A DNA stretch of 64,000 nucleotides from Andreprevotia sp. IGB-42 (GCF_009848685.1 NZ_WXTX01000010.1:62001-126000), one strand, 5' to 3'. Positions 44,732 to 57,736 are shown, numbered from the stretch's first letter. A program made the numbers and translations. Notes: a model not told the origin generated them from the letters alone.

Positions 44732-46432
44732 CTATGCGGCGCGTGGTTCGGCATCCAGCCGGGTTACCGGCCCGCGCAATCGCCACAACAGCAACAGCCC
44801 AGGCACCCCCACCAGCATCGACAGCAGGAAGAAGTCGGGCCAGCCCAGCGATTCCACCAGGTAGCCGGAGGTAGGGCCCACGTACACGCGCCCGACGGCG
44901 GATAATGCCGACAGCAGTGCGTAGTGGGTGGCGCTGGCCTCGCGGTTGCACAGCGCCATCAGGAAGGCCACCAGCGCCGCAGTGCCCATGCCGCCCGCCA
45001 GGTTCTCCAACGACATGGCCAGCGCCAGCAGCGTATCAAGCCCGCCATCCCAGCCGGTACCGGTTTTGCCGGACAGGAAGATTTTCAGCACCTCGGGTGG
45101 CAACGGCAGGTAGACCGCACCCAGCCAACCCTTGCCATGCACCGCCAGCAACCAGTAACCGATATTGGAGGCGATCTGCAGCAGGCCGAACAGCAGCAAT
45201 GCGCGGTACAGCTTGAGGCGCACCATCAGCAGCCCGCCGACGATGCCGCCGACGATGGTGGCCACCATGCCGACGATCTTGTTCACCACGCCGATCTCGC
45301 CCAGGCTGAAGCCCACACCCTTTTGCAGGAAGGCCACGCTGAGCACGCCGGCAAACGCATCACCCAGCTTGTAGAGCACGATCAGCAGCAGGAATGCCCA
45401 CGCGTATTCGCGGCGGAAGTATTGCTGCATCGGCGTGATCAGCAGCTCGAAGCGCGCCAGCCGCGCGCCCAGCAATGCCAGTGGCACCGCAAGGCCGATC
45501 TCGCTCATCACGAACGCGAGGCCCACCCAGTTGTTCTTGCTGGCGGGGGTGAAATCCGCCCAGCCGGCCAGTTGGCCCAGTGCGATCAGGCCGTGCTGCC
45601 CCAGCATATAGCCCAGCCATGCGCCGCCCAGCATCGCCAGGAAGCCATTCAGATGACGCCATTCGCTGAACAAGCGGGAACCGGCCACCGCATTCACCAG
45701 CAGCGCTGCGGCAATCGCCGCCAGCGGCGCATACGCATCGGCGCGCCAGCCTGCGGCCAGCACCGCTGCTGCACCCATCAGCAGCAAGGTGGTGACAAAA
45801 CGGCCGAACTCGCCGGCCGAATGCGTATCGCGGTAGGCAATGCGCGGCGCCAGTACCAGCATGGTGGTGGCAAGGCCCAGCATCAGCACGCCCAGCCCGG
45901 CATAGGTGCGGCCCCAGCCGATGGCATCCGCGGCGACGAAGGCGATGCCGCCCGAGGTGAGCATGGCCAGGCGGTAGCCCAGTACGCCGATGGCTGCCGC
46001 TGCCCCGCGTTCCTCATCGTGGCTGACATCCACGCGGTACGCATCGACCATCACATCCTGTGAGGCGGAGAAAAACGCTACGCCCAGCGCAAACAATGCA
46101 AACAGCCCCGTGTTCACCGCCGGTTGCAGGCTGGCCATCAGCAGCAGCAACATGGCCAGTGCCAATTGCGTGAGCAGCAGCCAGCCTTTGCGCCGCCCCA
46201 GCAACGGCGGCTCGAAGCGGTCCATCAGCGGCGCCCACAGGAACTTGTACGTGTACGGCATGCCCACCAGTGCCAGCAGGCCGATGGTTTTCAGGTCCAC
46301 GCCGTCCGTGGTCAGCCACGATTGCATTGCCTGGCCGGTGAGCGCCAGCGGCAGGCCGGAGGCAAAACCCAGCAGCAGGATGGCCGCCATGCGGCGATTG
46401 TTGAAAACGGCGAAGTAGCGCGCCAGGTTCAT
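44732..46432 (-). CDS. ampG: AmpG-like muropeptide/MFS permease
   Basis: A 566-residue inner-membrane transporter with about 14 hydrophobic segments. AAILLLGFASGLPLALTGQ and GMPYTYKFLWAPLMDR are the AmpG signature; AmpG imports anhydro-muropeptides for cell-wall recycling. RRKGWLLLTQ is the MFS loop. A central soluble-looking insertion and four extra C-terminal segments are family-typical. The window also has a cytosolic VanY-type peptidase (17 kb) that could act on such imports (inference). Strand opposite to its neighbours. Confidence 0.88.
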   Translation of the reverse strand: MNLARYFAVFNNRRMAAILLLGFASGLPLALTGQAMQSWLTTDGVDLKTIGLLALVGMPYTYKFLWAPLMDRFEPPLLGRRKGWLLLTQLALAMLLLLMASLQPAVNTGLFALFALGVAFFSASQDVMVDAYRVDVSHDEERGAAAAIGVLGYRLAMLTSGGIAFVAADAIGWGRTYAGLGVLMLGLATTMLVLAPRIAYRDTHSAGEFGRFVTTLLLMGAAAVLAAGWRADAYAPLAAIAAALLVNAVAGSRLFSEWRHLNGFLAMLGGAWLGYMLGQHGLIALGQLAGWADFTPASKNNWVGLAFVMSEIGLAVPLALLGARLARFELLITPMQQYFRREYAWAFLLLIVLYKLGDAFAGVLSVAFLQKGVGFSLGEIGVVNKIVGMVATIVGGIVGGLLMVRLKLYRALLLFGLLQIASNIGYWLLAVHGKGWLGAVYLPLPPEVLKIFLSGKTGTGWDGGLDTLLALAMSLENLAGGMGTAALVAFLMALCNREASATHYALLSALSAVGRVYVGPTSGYLVESLGWPDFFLLSMLVGVPGLLLLWRLRGPVTRLDAEPRAA

Positions 46433-48356
<1,924 letters not shown>

Positions 48357-48686
48357 GCTTTGGTTGCAACTGATGGTTGCTACGTGGGGTGATGCTGTGG
48401 TTATTCACCGCTAGCTGGAATCGGGTAAGCACCTTCGGTGCGGTTGTTTAGGGCGGGAGTGCGTCCCGCATGCCGCCTTCCTTTTCTTGCTTCGCCAAGA
48501 ATATGAGCAGGGCGTGCCGGCAAGCCGCAGCGCAGGGAACCCCGCAGGGGCGCTTTAGCAGGGTCGCCTGGGATTGTTAAGGGGGCGGCGAGACGCCCCC
48601 TTGACCTGCCCGCCGGGCGGAACCGGCTCCTGAATGCATGCGGCAAAGCCGCTAATCGCCATACCACCTACGCCAAGCACCACACC
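48357..48686. repeat. Hairpin-dense intergenic region
   Basis: 330 bases with no gene but at least five perfect short hairpins in a row: GCACC-TTC-GGTGC (48429-48441), GCGGGA-GTGCG-TCCCGC (48453-48469), CCCC-GCA-GGGG (48540-48550), AAGGGGGCG-GCGAGA-CGCCCCCTT (48579-48602) and GCGGC-AAA-GCCGC (48640-48652). It looks like a palindromic repeat element (REP/BIME-like) and ends where the xthA remnant begins. Confidence 0.6.
48579..48602. terminator. Strong GC hairpin downstream of glpK
   Basis: Perfect 9-bp stem AAGGGGGCG / CGCCCCCTT; no long T-run, so it may be a repeat hairpin rather than a true terminator. Confidence 0.4.
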
Positions 48687-48813
48687 TCAGAATGGATAGT
48701 CATAATCCACAATCAACGGCGCATGATCGGAGAACTTTTCCGCCTTGTAGATCGAAGCCGCCTGCGCGCTGGCAGCCAGTGCCGGCGTGGCCACGTGGTA
48801 GTCAGTGCGACAG
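48687..48813 (-). pseudogene. Duplicated 3' remnant of xthA
   Basis: Encodes the last ~40 residues of exodeoxyribonuclease III (TDYHVATPALAASAQAAS ... EKFSDHAPLIVDYDYPF stop). 48717-48803 is identical to 50992-51078 in the intact xthA. The terminal residues differ (LIVDYDYPF here, ITVDYDFTL in the intact gene), and upstream of 48813 the homology stops. A 47-codon frame with ATG at 48830 exists but is probably chance. It is read as the displaced original gene end. Confidence 0.9.
48698..48803. repeat. Left direct repeat of the xthA segment
   Basis: 106 bases matching 50973-51078 in the same orientation: 13 identical, a 6-base divergent patch (4 differences), then 87 identical. Confidence 0.95.
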
Positions 48814-48878
48814 AAAACCTGCGGTTCCATCTTTCTCGAGACGGCGCCAAGTGACGAACGTCCACCTGGCCCGGAAAC

Positions 48879-49088
48879 TTATGGTTCACCGAACCATGTC
48901 GTCGCAGCCTTCGAAAATACGTCCACGTCCGAGACACTCTCACTCGCCCAGCTGACAACACCATCAGGACGCACCAGCAGTGCTTTCAAGCCAAGATCGT
49001 CCATCCCCTTGCGGGCAGCCCGAATCATCCGATGACCCCAGCCGTTGGCTGCTGTAGCAAGCGACGTGTCGACGTCGAACTCCAGCAA
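48879..49088 (-). pseudogene. C-terminal fragment of an FAD-dependent aromatic monooxygenase
   Basis: About 69 residues (ALLVRPDGVVSWASESVSDVD ... WFGEP stop) match the C-terminal thioredoxin-like domain end of PheA/TfdB-type FAD monooxygenases (LVRPDG-x-V-x-W pattern). The body of the enzyme is missing: upstream on this strand the sequence changes abruptly at ~49088 into a PfpI fragment on the opposite strand, so this is a recombination joint. Confidence 0.65.
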
Positions 49089-49210
49089 AGGGCCCGGACT
49101 GGGGCTCCTACGTCGTCTCCGACGGCCTGCTGATCACCGGCCAGAACCCGGCGTCGTCCACTGAGGCCGCGCAGGTTCTGCTGCGCCGGGTAGCCCAGGC
49201 TGCGGCATGA
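49089..49210 (+). pseudogene. C-terminal fragment of a DJ-1/PfpI-family protein
   Basis: The + strand from 49094 encodes PDWGSYVVSDGLLITGQNPA followed by SSTEAAQVLLRRVAQAAA and a stop at 49208-49210. The LITGQNPAS block is the typical end of type-1 glutamine-amidotransferase-like (DJ-1/PfpI) proteins. Only ~40 residues survive and no start is present. Confidence 0.7.
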
Positions 49211-49357
49211 ATGCGGCCACCTGTTCGGCAATGGCCCAAGAGGCGATCGTGAGGCTCTGGACATGCAGCGGCCTCATCAACCTGGCCGCGTTGGAGCGCC
49301 TGGAGCCAGTCTGCCGGCACGCACGCAGTGACGTGTTCTGCAGGCTGCGAACCTCGG

Positions 49358-49828
49358 CTACGCGGCCGGAAATAGCGGAAATCCGTTTCCGGCGAATGGC
49401 CCGGTGTCAAGCCAGAGATATTGAAACGAGCGGCTCTTGAAGACCCAATCGTTACCGAAGCGTTGCAGTCGATCGAACGCAATGCAGTGATTGCGGTAGT
49501 ATTTTTCGCCAGGACCGCGCGCAGACTCATGCACGAATGTGCGCGTGGTCGCTTCGTCGCCGTCAATCTCGATGACGCCAGGCAGCGCGAACTGAATAAA
49601 AAAATCTTTGCCCGTCCGCAACTTGCGAAGAAGCGCGACGTTCTCATTGGCACCTTTCGAGTGCTGGCCATGGGGAGCAATTCCGATGATGAACTCACCG
49701 TCATCAGCCCACACTGTTTTGAACATGGCGTAGTCAGCGCGAGTCGCGCTGTCGGCGAAACGGGCAATCGTGTTACGAATGGAGGCCTCATCCATGAATT
49801 GCTGCAGGCGGGAATGTTGGTCGGTCAT
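49358..49828 (-). CDS. SnoaL-like (NTF2-fold) protein
   Basis: A 156-residue protein of the SnoaL/NTF2-like superfamily: helix MDEASIRNTIARFADSATRADYAMFKTVWADDGEF, then VHESARGPGEKYYRNHCIAFDRLQRFGNDWVFKSRSFQYLWLDTG. Such proteins are small-molecule isomerases, dehydratases or binding proteins; the substrate is unknown. It is divergent from the AraC gene at 49991 (162-base gap), which probably regulates it. Lies within the xthA-flanked accessory segment. Confidence 0.82.
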   Translation of the reverse strand: MTDQHSRLQQFMDEASIRNTIARFADSATRADYAMFKTVWADDGEFIIGIAPHGQHSKGANENVALLRKLRTGKDFFIQFALPGVIEIDGDEATTRTFVHESARGPGEKYYRNHCIAFDRLQRFGNDWVFKSRSFQYLWLDTGPFAGNGFPLFPAA

Positions 49829-49990
49829 GTTTTTTCCTCTGGATAAGCGTTGATGCGAAGCTGCTTACTATCCCCGCCGGTCGACCGGGCCGCAACATCA
49901 ATCGCGCCAAATTTTTGCCTGATCCTGCCAGAATTGCTATTCTGGTTATCACGCGCAACGGAACGCGCACCCTGAAGACGATCCATCCAC

Positions 49991-50875
49991 ATGCTTCAAA
50001 AGCTCATCGCAATAGCAAGCCGGCACGGGAGCTCCTCCGGCATGCCGACTGCACATCCCAGGCTTACGATCTGGTCAACGAATGCGCCAACGGCCCCGAC
50101 GCCAGCGCTGTTCGAACCGAAGTTTTATCTTCTATTGCAAGGCGCCAAGCGAATGACGATTGCCGGGAGCACTTTCAAATGTGAGCCAGGAACCTGTGCA
50201 GTGGCGTCGGTGGGTTTACCGTTCGTTAGCGAAGTCGTAGATGCAAGCCCGATGCGGCCCTATATGGGTGTTGAGTTGAAACTGGATGCGGGTATCGTCG
50301 CCAGCTTGCTCGTCGACATGCGCGAAGATGCTCCCACCGAGCGGCTGCCGGGAGCCATTTCCCTGGCACGGGCCGCTGATGGTCTCGTCGAACCGCTTGA
50401 ACGACTCCTGGGGCTCCTTGACGCGCCTTCCGAGATACCGGTCCTCGCCTCCCAGTTTGAACGCGAGTTGTGTTACCGCCTGCTGTCTGGCCCGCTAGGC
50501 ACCAGGCTGCGCCAGATCGGGACACACAACGTGAGGTTTAACCAGGTGAGGATAGCGGCCGAGTGGATTTGCGGTAATGCGAACCAGCCCATGAGCGTGG
50601 AATGGCTTGCGTCACACGTCGGGATGAGCCTCACATCGTTTCATCGGCACTTCAAGGCAGTGACGGCGTACAGCCCGCTGGCCTACCAGCGGCAGATCCG
50701 CCTGCTGGGCGCGCGGCGACGGCTCGCCTCTGGTGCTGTCAGCGTCACTGAAACCGCCTTTGAGAGCGGGTATGTCAGTGCCTCCCAGTTCAGCCGTGAG
50801 TACAAGAGAGCTTTCGGTATACCGCCACACCGCGACGCGGTGCTGTTGCGTGCCTTCCCGTCAGGCGAATGCTAA
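49991..50875 (+). CDS. AraC-family transcription regulator
   Basis: A 294-residue regulator with an AraC N-terminal cupin-like domain (FEPKFYLLLQGAKRMTIAGSTFKCEPGTCAVASVGLPF) and a C-terminal double helix-turn-helix (MSVEWLASHVGMSLTSFHRHFKAVTAYSPLAYQRQIRLLGAR ... TETAFESGYVSASQFSREYKRAFG). It belongs to the type that often controls a neighbouring oxidoreductase; here the divergent neighbour is the SnoaL-like gene, and the adjacent monooxygenase and PfpI fragments may be relics of a former regulon. Start ATG 49991. Confidence 0.88.
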   Translation: MLQKLIAIASRHGSSSGMPTAHPRLTIWSTNAPTAPTPALFEPKFYLLLQGAKRMTIAGSTFKCEPGTCAVASVGLPFVSEVVDASPMRPYMGVELKLDAGIVASLLVDMREDAPTERLPGAISLARAADGLVEPLERLLGLLDAPSEIPVLASQFERELCYRLLSGPLGTRLRQIGTHNVRFNQVRIAAEWICGNANQPMSVEWLASHVGMSLTSFHRHFKAVTAYSPLAYQRQIRLLGARRRLASGAVSVTETAFESGYVSASQFSREYKRAFGIPPHRDAVLLRAFPSGEC

Positions 50876-50961
50876 TAGCCTTGATAACACCATTTCGAAG
50901 CCCGCGGCGAAGTTGTTCGATGACGCCGTCTTTCCGCAGGCCGTGCACCTCAAAGATGTTC

Positions 50962-51735
50962 TTAAAGCGTGAAGTCATAATCCACCGTGATCGGCGCATG
51001 ATCGGAGAACTTTTCCGCCTTGTAGATCGAAGCCGCCTGCGCGCTGGCAGCCAGTGCCGGCGTGGCCACGTGGTAGTCGATGCGCCAGCCCACGTCCTTG
51101 GCGTAGGCCTGGCCACGGTTGCTCCACCAGGTGTAGCCGGGCTGCTCCGCGTAGAGGGAGCGCCATACGTCCACCAGCTTCAGATCGCCGAATACGCGGC
51201 CGATCCAGGCGCGTTCTTCCGGCAGGAAGCCGGAGTTTTTCAGGTTGCCTTTCCAGTTTTTCAGGTCGATCTCGTTATGTGCGATATTCCAGTCACCCAG
51301 CACCACCACGTCGCGGCCGGATGCGGCGAGCTTTTCCAGGTGCGGCCAGAACGCGGCCATGAAGGCGAACTTGATGGTCTGGCGCTCTTCGCCGGATGAA
51401 CCCGACGGCAGGTACAGCGAAATCACCGACAGATTGCCCCACTGCGCCTCGATGTAACGGCCTTCGGCATCGAATTCCGCCAGGCCCAGCCCCTCGATCA
51501 CCGCATCGGGCTTGCGCTTGCAATACAGGCCCACGCCGCTATAACCCTTCTTTTCCGCGTAGTGGAAATAGCCGGTATAGCCTTCGGGCGCGCGCATGGC
51601 ATCGGTCAGGTCGCCTGCCTGCGCCTTGAGTTCCTGCATTGCCACCACGTCCGCGCCGGATTGCACCAGCCACTCGAGAAAACCCTTGTTGGTGGCAGAA
51701 CGGATGCCATTGAGATTGGCGCTGACGATACGCAT
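50962..51735 (-). CDS. xthA: Exodeoxyribonuclease III
   Basis: A 257-residue AP endonuclease/3'-5' exonuclease for base-excision repair. Catalytic residues: E35 in MQELKA, D148 and N150 in GDWNIAH, D245-H246 in SDHAPI; metal/AP-site motif MRIVSANLNGIRSA at the start and GWRIDYHVATPAL near the end. It is complete, but its last ~39 codons are duplicated 2.28 kb away (48687-48813). The C-terminal five residues (YDFTL) differ from the remnant (YDYPF). Confidence 0.95.
   Translation of the reverse strand: MRIVSANLNGIRSATNKGFLEWLVQSGADVVAMQELKAQAGDLTDAMRAPEGYTGYFHYAEKKGYSGVGLYCKRKPDAVIEGLGLAEFDAEGRYIEAQWGNLSVISLYLPSGSSGEERQTIKFAFMAAFWPHLEKLAASGRDVVVLGDWNIAHNEIDLKNWKGNLKNSGFLPEERAWIGRVFGDLKLVDVWRSLYAEQPGYTWWSNRGQAYAKDVGWRIDYHVATPALAASAQAASIYKAEKFSDHAPITVDYDFTL
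50973..51078. repeat. Right direct repeat of the xthA segment (inside xthA)
   Basis: Partner of 48698-48803 at a fixed offset of 2275 bases; 87 of these bases (50992-51078) are identical. Confidence 0.95.
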
Positions 51736-51966
51736 GGAAAACTCCGCAGTGGGCTATGAATGGGGCAAGTGTACTGCGCGCCGGGCCGGGTGCCGAGCGG
51801 GCGGCCGCCGTTGCCGCTGGCTGGTGCACGGCAATTGCCCGCGGGCAGGCGGTGACAAAAGAGGGGGGCTTGTGCGCCGTGTTATGCTGTTTTTTGTCAC
51901 AGGGCTGCGTAAAACGTCGTTTTTCTTACAGCGTTGCCGCCCGATTCATTGCACAGGAGCCTACAA

Positions 51967-52608
51967 ATGTCCGATTTCCGTCGGGAGTTCATCGAATTTG
52001 CCGTGGCACAAAAGGTGCTTATGTTTGGTGAGTTCGTCACCAAGGCGGGCCGCAACTCGCCCTATTTTTTCAATGCAGGCCTGTTCAGCGATGGCGCCTC
52101 GGTGGGCGAGCTGGCGCGTTTCTATGCGCAGGCGGCGCTGGCCGCCGGGGTGAAGTTCGATGTGCTGTTCGGCCCGGCGTACAAGGGCATCGTGCTGGCC
52201 GCCGCCACGGCGGTGAAACTGGCGGAAGCTGGCCACAACGTGCCTTTCGTCTACAACCGCAAGGAAGCGAAAGATCACGGCGAAGGCGGCGTGCTGGTGG
52301 GGGCGCCACTCAAGGGCCGCGTGCTGATCATCGATGATGTGATCTCGGCCGGCACCAGCGTGCGCGAATCGGTGAACATGATCCGCGCAGCGGGTGCGGA
52401 GCCTGCGGGCGTGCTGATCGCGCTGGACCGGATGGAACGTGGCCAGGGCGAACTGAGCGCCGTGCAGGAAGTGCAGCAGCAATTCGGCATCCCGGTGATC
52501 CCGATCGCCACATTGAAGGATTTGATCGGCTACCTTGCTGATTCGCCACAACTTGCCGACAATCTGGATAAGGTTGAAGCTTACCGGGCGCAGTACGGTA
52601 TCGAATAA
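51967..52608 (+). CDS. pyrE: Orotate phosphoribosyltransferase
   Basis: A 213-residue PRTase that makes OMP from orotate and PRPP in pyrimidine synthesis. [24 protein letters not shown] (orotate site), [13 protein letters not shown] (flexible loop) and [13 protein letters not shown] (PRPP motif) are clear. AGGAG precedes ATG 51967; codons upstream in frame are untranslated. It is divergent from xthA, with a 230-base gap. Confidence 0.96.
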   Translation: MSDFRREFIEFAVAQKVLMFGEFVTKAGRNSPYFFNAGLFSDGASVGELARFYAQAALAAGVKFDVLFGPAYKGIVLAAATAVKLAEAGHNVPFVYNRKEAKDHGEGGVLVGAPLKGRVLIIDDVISAGTSVRESVNMIRAAGAEPAGVLIALDRMERGQGELSAVQEVQQQFGIPVIPIATLKDLIGYLADSPQLADNLDKVEAYRAQYGIE

Positions 52609-52659
52609 CGAGACGGCTCCAGCCACCCGGGGCCGTGATCAAAGGAAAACGGAAGCATT

Positions 52660-53253
52660 ATGCGTGTCGGTTTATTTGCGGTGATTTGCGCCGCGTTGCT
52701 GTCCATGCCGGTAGAGGCCAAGCTGTATCGTTGGGTCGACGAGAACGGCAAGGTGCAATACAGCGACAAACCACCCCTTACCGATCCGAAGAGCGGCGTT
52801 TCCGAAGTCGATTCAACTGGGCGGGTGGTGAAAGAGCCACCGAAGAAAATCTCGCCTGAAGAAAAGGCACGCCAGCAGGAAGAACTGGCGCTGCAGAAAG
52901 AACAGCAGCGGCGTGATCGCGCGCTGCTGCAGTCTTTCTCCAAGCCCGAGGAGGTCGATCTGCTGCGTGACCGGCAGATCGATACCATCAAGGGTGGTAT
53001 CCAGACCAATGGTCTGCGGCGTCAGAGTGCCCAGGAAAAGCTGGATCGCATCGACAAGCAGATTGCCGGCATGCAGAAGCGCAAGAAGCAGATTCCCGCC
53101 GATCTGGATGCGGATCGTGCCGTTGCGCAGAAGGAAATCGACGATATCGATGCGGACAGCAAGAAAAAAACCGCTGATATCGAAGTGGTCAGAAAGCGCG
53201 CCGAGGATGACAAGAAACGCCTGATCGAACTCAAGGCCGGCATGGTGCATTGA
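52660..53253 (+). CDS. Exported DUF4124-domain protein with coiled coil
   Basis: A 197-residue protein: signal peptide MRVGLFAVICAALLSMPVEA, then a DUF4124 domain (KLYRWVDENGKVQYSDKPP) and a long charged helical region (residues ~65-190, rich in Lys, Asp, Gln and Glu), probably coiled coil. Predicted periplasmic; the domain's function is unknown. Follows pyrE by 51 bases. Confidence 0.88.
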   Translation: MRVGLFAVICAALLSMPVEAKLYRWVDENGKVQYSDKPPLTDPKSGVSEVDSTGRVVKEPPKKISPEEKARQQEELALQKEQQRRDRALLQSFSKPEEVDLLRDRQIDTIKGGIQTNGLRRQSAQEKLDRIDKQIAGMQKRKKQIPADLDADRAVAQKEIDDIDADSKKKTADIEVVRKRAEDDKKRLIELKAGMVH

Positions 53254-53448
53254 CCGCAAGCAGGTGCTGGCACAATCTGTTGCATGCCCCGGATGCATGG
53301 CATCGAAATGATCGCGGCCAGCAAATCGGGTTTTTACCCGGCTTGACTTTGCATCGCCCCACGGCAAACTGTCGGGCATCCGGTGTTGGCACGGCGCTTG
53401 TCCTGCGCTGTTGCTGACCGGCCTCAACAGATTCTCCAGGAACGCATC

Positions 53449-54222
53449 ATGACGCAAGACCAGAACATCAAGACCGTGCTCGGTATCGATATCGGCGGCA
53501 CCGGCATCAAGGGTGCGCCCGTCAATATCGAAACCGGCGAGTTGCTGGCCGAGCGTGTGCGCCTGGATACGCCGCAGCCCGCCACGCCGGAAGCGGTTGG
53601 CCGTGTGGTCAAGCAACTGGTCGACCAGTTTGCATGGAAGGGGGCGATCGGCATCACCTTTCCGGCGATTGTCGCCAACGGGCAGACGCTGTCTGCCGCC
53701 AACGTGGACAAGAGCTGGATCAATGCACCGGCCGAAGAAATCCTCGCCAATGCGGTGGGCTTGCCGGTGAAGCTGCTGAATGACGCCGATGCGGCGGGTC
53801 TGGCGGAAGTGCTGTTCGGTGCCGCCAAGGGCCGACCGGGCAAAACCATCGTGATCACGCTGGGTACCGGCATCGGCAGCGCGCTGATTGTCGATGGCGT
53901 ACTGATCAGCAATACCGAATTTGGCCACCTGATTTTCCCCAAGGATTCGATTGCGGAGAAATACTGTTCGGGCAAGGTCAAGGATGATCTGGACCTGAAA
54001 TGGAAAGAATACAATCCGCGCCTGAATGCCTACCTGCAGCATCTTGATCTGCTGTTCTCGCCCGATCTCGTGATTATCGGCGGTGGCATCAGCAAGAAGG
54101 CCGAGAAGTTCATCCCGGAAATGACCGGCCTGCGCTACAAGGTGGTGGCCGCGGTGCTGGAGAACAATGCCGGCATCGTTGGCGCGGCCGTTGCTGCGGG
54201 GCGTGCCAACGGCATGGTCTGA
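53449..54222 (+). CDS. ppgK: Polyphosphate glucokinase (ROK family)
   Basis: A 257-residue sugar kinase: [17 protein letters not shown] (phosphate motif), [34 protein letters not shown], and [11 protein letters not shown] in place of the zinc motif of other ROK proteins. This combination and size match polyphosphate/ATP glucokinases (PpgK), which phosphorylate glucose with polyphosphate. AGGAACGC precedes ATG 53449. A terminator follows. Confidence 0.9.
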   Translation: MTQDQNIKTVLGIDIGGTGIKGAPVNIETGELLAERVRLDTPQPATPEAVGRVVKQLVDQFAWKGAIGITFPAIVANGQTLSAANVDKSWINAPAEEILANAVGLPVKLLNDADAAGLAEVLFGAAKGRPGKTIVITLGTGIGSALIVDGVLISNTEFGHLIFPKDSIAEKYCSGKVKDDLDLKWKEYNPRLNAYLQHLDLLFSPDLVIIGGGISKKAEKFIPEMTGLRYKVVAAVLENNAGIVGAAVAAGRANGMV

Positions 54223-54264
54223 GCGGATCGGTGTGGGTGGTGACCCCGTGGTTGCCGATGCCGG

Positions 54265-54292
54265 AAAGCCCGCATATGCTGCGGGCTTTTTC
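54265..54292 (+). terminator. ppgK terminator
   Basis: 10-bp perfect stem AAAGCCCGCA / TGCGGGCTTT, loop TATGC, followed by TTT and T-rich sequence. Confidence 0.9.
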
Positions 54293-54380
54293 AATTCATC
54301 CGCAGATGACGCCGCTTCATGGCGCAAGTCACTGTTTTACCGTAGAATATTCGCCCTGATTTGTCTTTAGGCGGCACCCC

Positions 54381-56300
<1,920 letters not shown>

Positions 56301-56951
56301 ATGTCCGTAGCTGCTGTAACCCCGCTTGCGCAAACCCTGGCCGACGGCCTGAAGATTTTCGGCCTCGCGCTCTCCGATGCGCAGCAGCAATTGCTGCTGG
56401 CCTATGTGGAGTTGCTGGCCAAGTGGAACAAGACCTATAGCCTGACCGCGATCCGCGAGCCGGAGCGCATGGTGCCGCACCATCTGCTCGATTCGCTGGC
56501 GCCGCTGGGCCATTTCAAGGCCGGCCACGGTGCGCGCATCCTCGACGTGGGCTCGGGCTTCGGTACGCCGGGCATCCCGCTGGCGATTGCACGGCCGGAC
56601 TGGCAACTGGTGCTGCTCGATTCCAACCACAAGAAAACCACCTTCCTGCGCCAGGCGATTGTCGACTTGAAGCTTGCCAACGTCACCGTGGTGACCGAGC
56701 GGGTGGAGGCCTACCGGCCGGAAGCGCCGTTCAACGTGATCACGTCGCGGGCGTTTTCCGATCTGGCCGAATTCGTGAAGCTCACCCGCCACCTGCTGGC
56801 TGATGATGGTGAATGGGCGGCGCTCAAGGGCGTCTACCCGCATGAAGAAATCGCCTTGCTGCCGGCCGATGTGAAACCCGCCGGCGTCGATACGCTGGCG
56901 GTGCCCGGCATCGACGCGGAACGTCATCTGGTTCACGTGGTGCGCGCCTGA
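56301..56951 (+). CDS. rsmG: 16S rRNA G527 N7-methyltransferase
   Basis: A 216-residue SAM-dependent methyltransferase (GidB): [53 protein letters not shown] (SAM motif I), and [15 protein letters not shown]. The start directly abuts the mnmG stop. The last codon overlaps the parA start by TGATG. Confidence 0.95.
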   Translation: MSVAAVTPLAQTLADGLKIFGLALSDAQQQLLLAYVELLAKWNKTYSLTAIREPERMVPHHLLDSLAPLGHFKAGHGARILDVGSGFGTPGIPLAIARPDWQLVLLDSNHKKTTFLRQAIVDLKLANVTVVTERVEAYRPEAPFNVITSRAFSDLAEFVKLTRHLLADDGEWAALKGVYPHEEIALLPADVKPAGVDTLAVPGIDAERHLVHVVRA

Positions 56952-57736
56952 TGCGGGTGCTGGCGATCGCGAACCAGAAAGGCGGCGTCGGCAAGACGAC
57001 CACCGCGGTCAACCTCGCCGCCAGCCTGGCGCACCTGCAAAAGCGCGTGTTGCTGGTGGACCTGGACCCGCAAGCGAACGCCACCATGGGTGCCGGCATT
57101 GACAAGGCCAGGCTGGAGCATTCGATCTACAGCCTGCTGATCGGCGAATCGAGCGTTGCCGAAACGGTAAAGACCTCCGAATCCGGCGGCTTCGACGTGC
57201 TGCCCGCCAACCGTGACCTGGCCGGGGCGGAAGTCGAGCTGGTGGATGCCGATGCGCGTGAATCCAAGCTCAAGGCAGTACTGGCCACGCAGGCCGAGCA
57301 TTACGATTTCGTCATCCTTGATTGCCCGCCGGCGCTCAACCTGCTCACGCTCAATGGCCTCGTTGCCGCCGATGCCGTATTGATCCCCATGCAGTGCGAG
57401 TACTATGCGCTGGAGGGTTTGTCCGACCTGGTGAATACGCTCAAGCGCGTGAAGCAGAGCCTGAACCGCAAGATCGAGATCGAAGGCTTGCTGCGCACGA
57501 TGTTCGATCCGCGCTCCACGCTGGCGCAGCAGGTGAGCGATCAACTGGTCAAGCATTTCACCAGCAAGCTCTACCACACGGTGATCCCGCGCAACGTGCG
57601 GCTGGCCGAAGCGCCGTCGTATGGCCGGCCCATTCTGTCCTATGACAAGAACTCCAAAGGCGCGCAGGCGTATCTGCAGCTCGCAGAAGAGATGCTGGCG
57701 CGGCATAATCCGGTCGAATCCGTCCAACCCGTTTAA
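56951..57736 (+). CDS. parA: Chromosome-partitioning ATPase ParA (Soj)
   Basis: A 261-residue deviant-Walker ATPase: QKGGVGKTTTAVNLAASLA (signature Lys and Walker A, residues 9-27), LVDLDPQANATMG, DFVILDCPPALNLLTLNGL. No N-terminal helix-turn-helix, as in chromosomal Soj-type ParA. Binds DNA nonspecifically and moves ParB-parS complexes. It is 77 bases upstream of parB. Confidence 0.96.
   Translation: MRVLAIANQKGGVGKTTTAVNLAASLAHLQKRVLLVDLDPQANATMGAGIDKARLEHSIYSLLIGESSVAETVKTSESGGFDVLPANRDLAGAEVELVDADARESKLKAVLATQAEHYDFVILDCPPALNLLTLNGLVAADAVLIPMQCEYYALEGLSDLVNTLKRVKQSLNRKIEIEGLLRTMFDPRSTLAQQVSDQLVKHFTSKLYHTVIPRNVRLAEAPSYGRPILSYDKNSKGAQAYLQLAEEMLARHNPVESVQPV

Noticed and set aside
48687-48830. 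47-codon ORF (ATG at 48830) over the xthA remnant as a real gene
   Set aside because: All but the first few codons are the duplicated xthA tail; best explained as a displaced gene end.
56929-56944. GTTCACGTGG at the rsmG/parA junction as parS
   Set aside because: Only the central CACGTG fits; the arms do not match.
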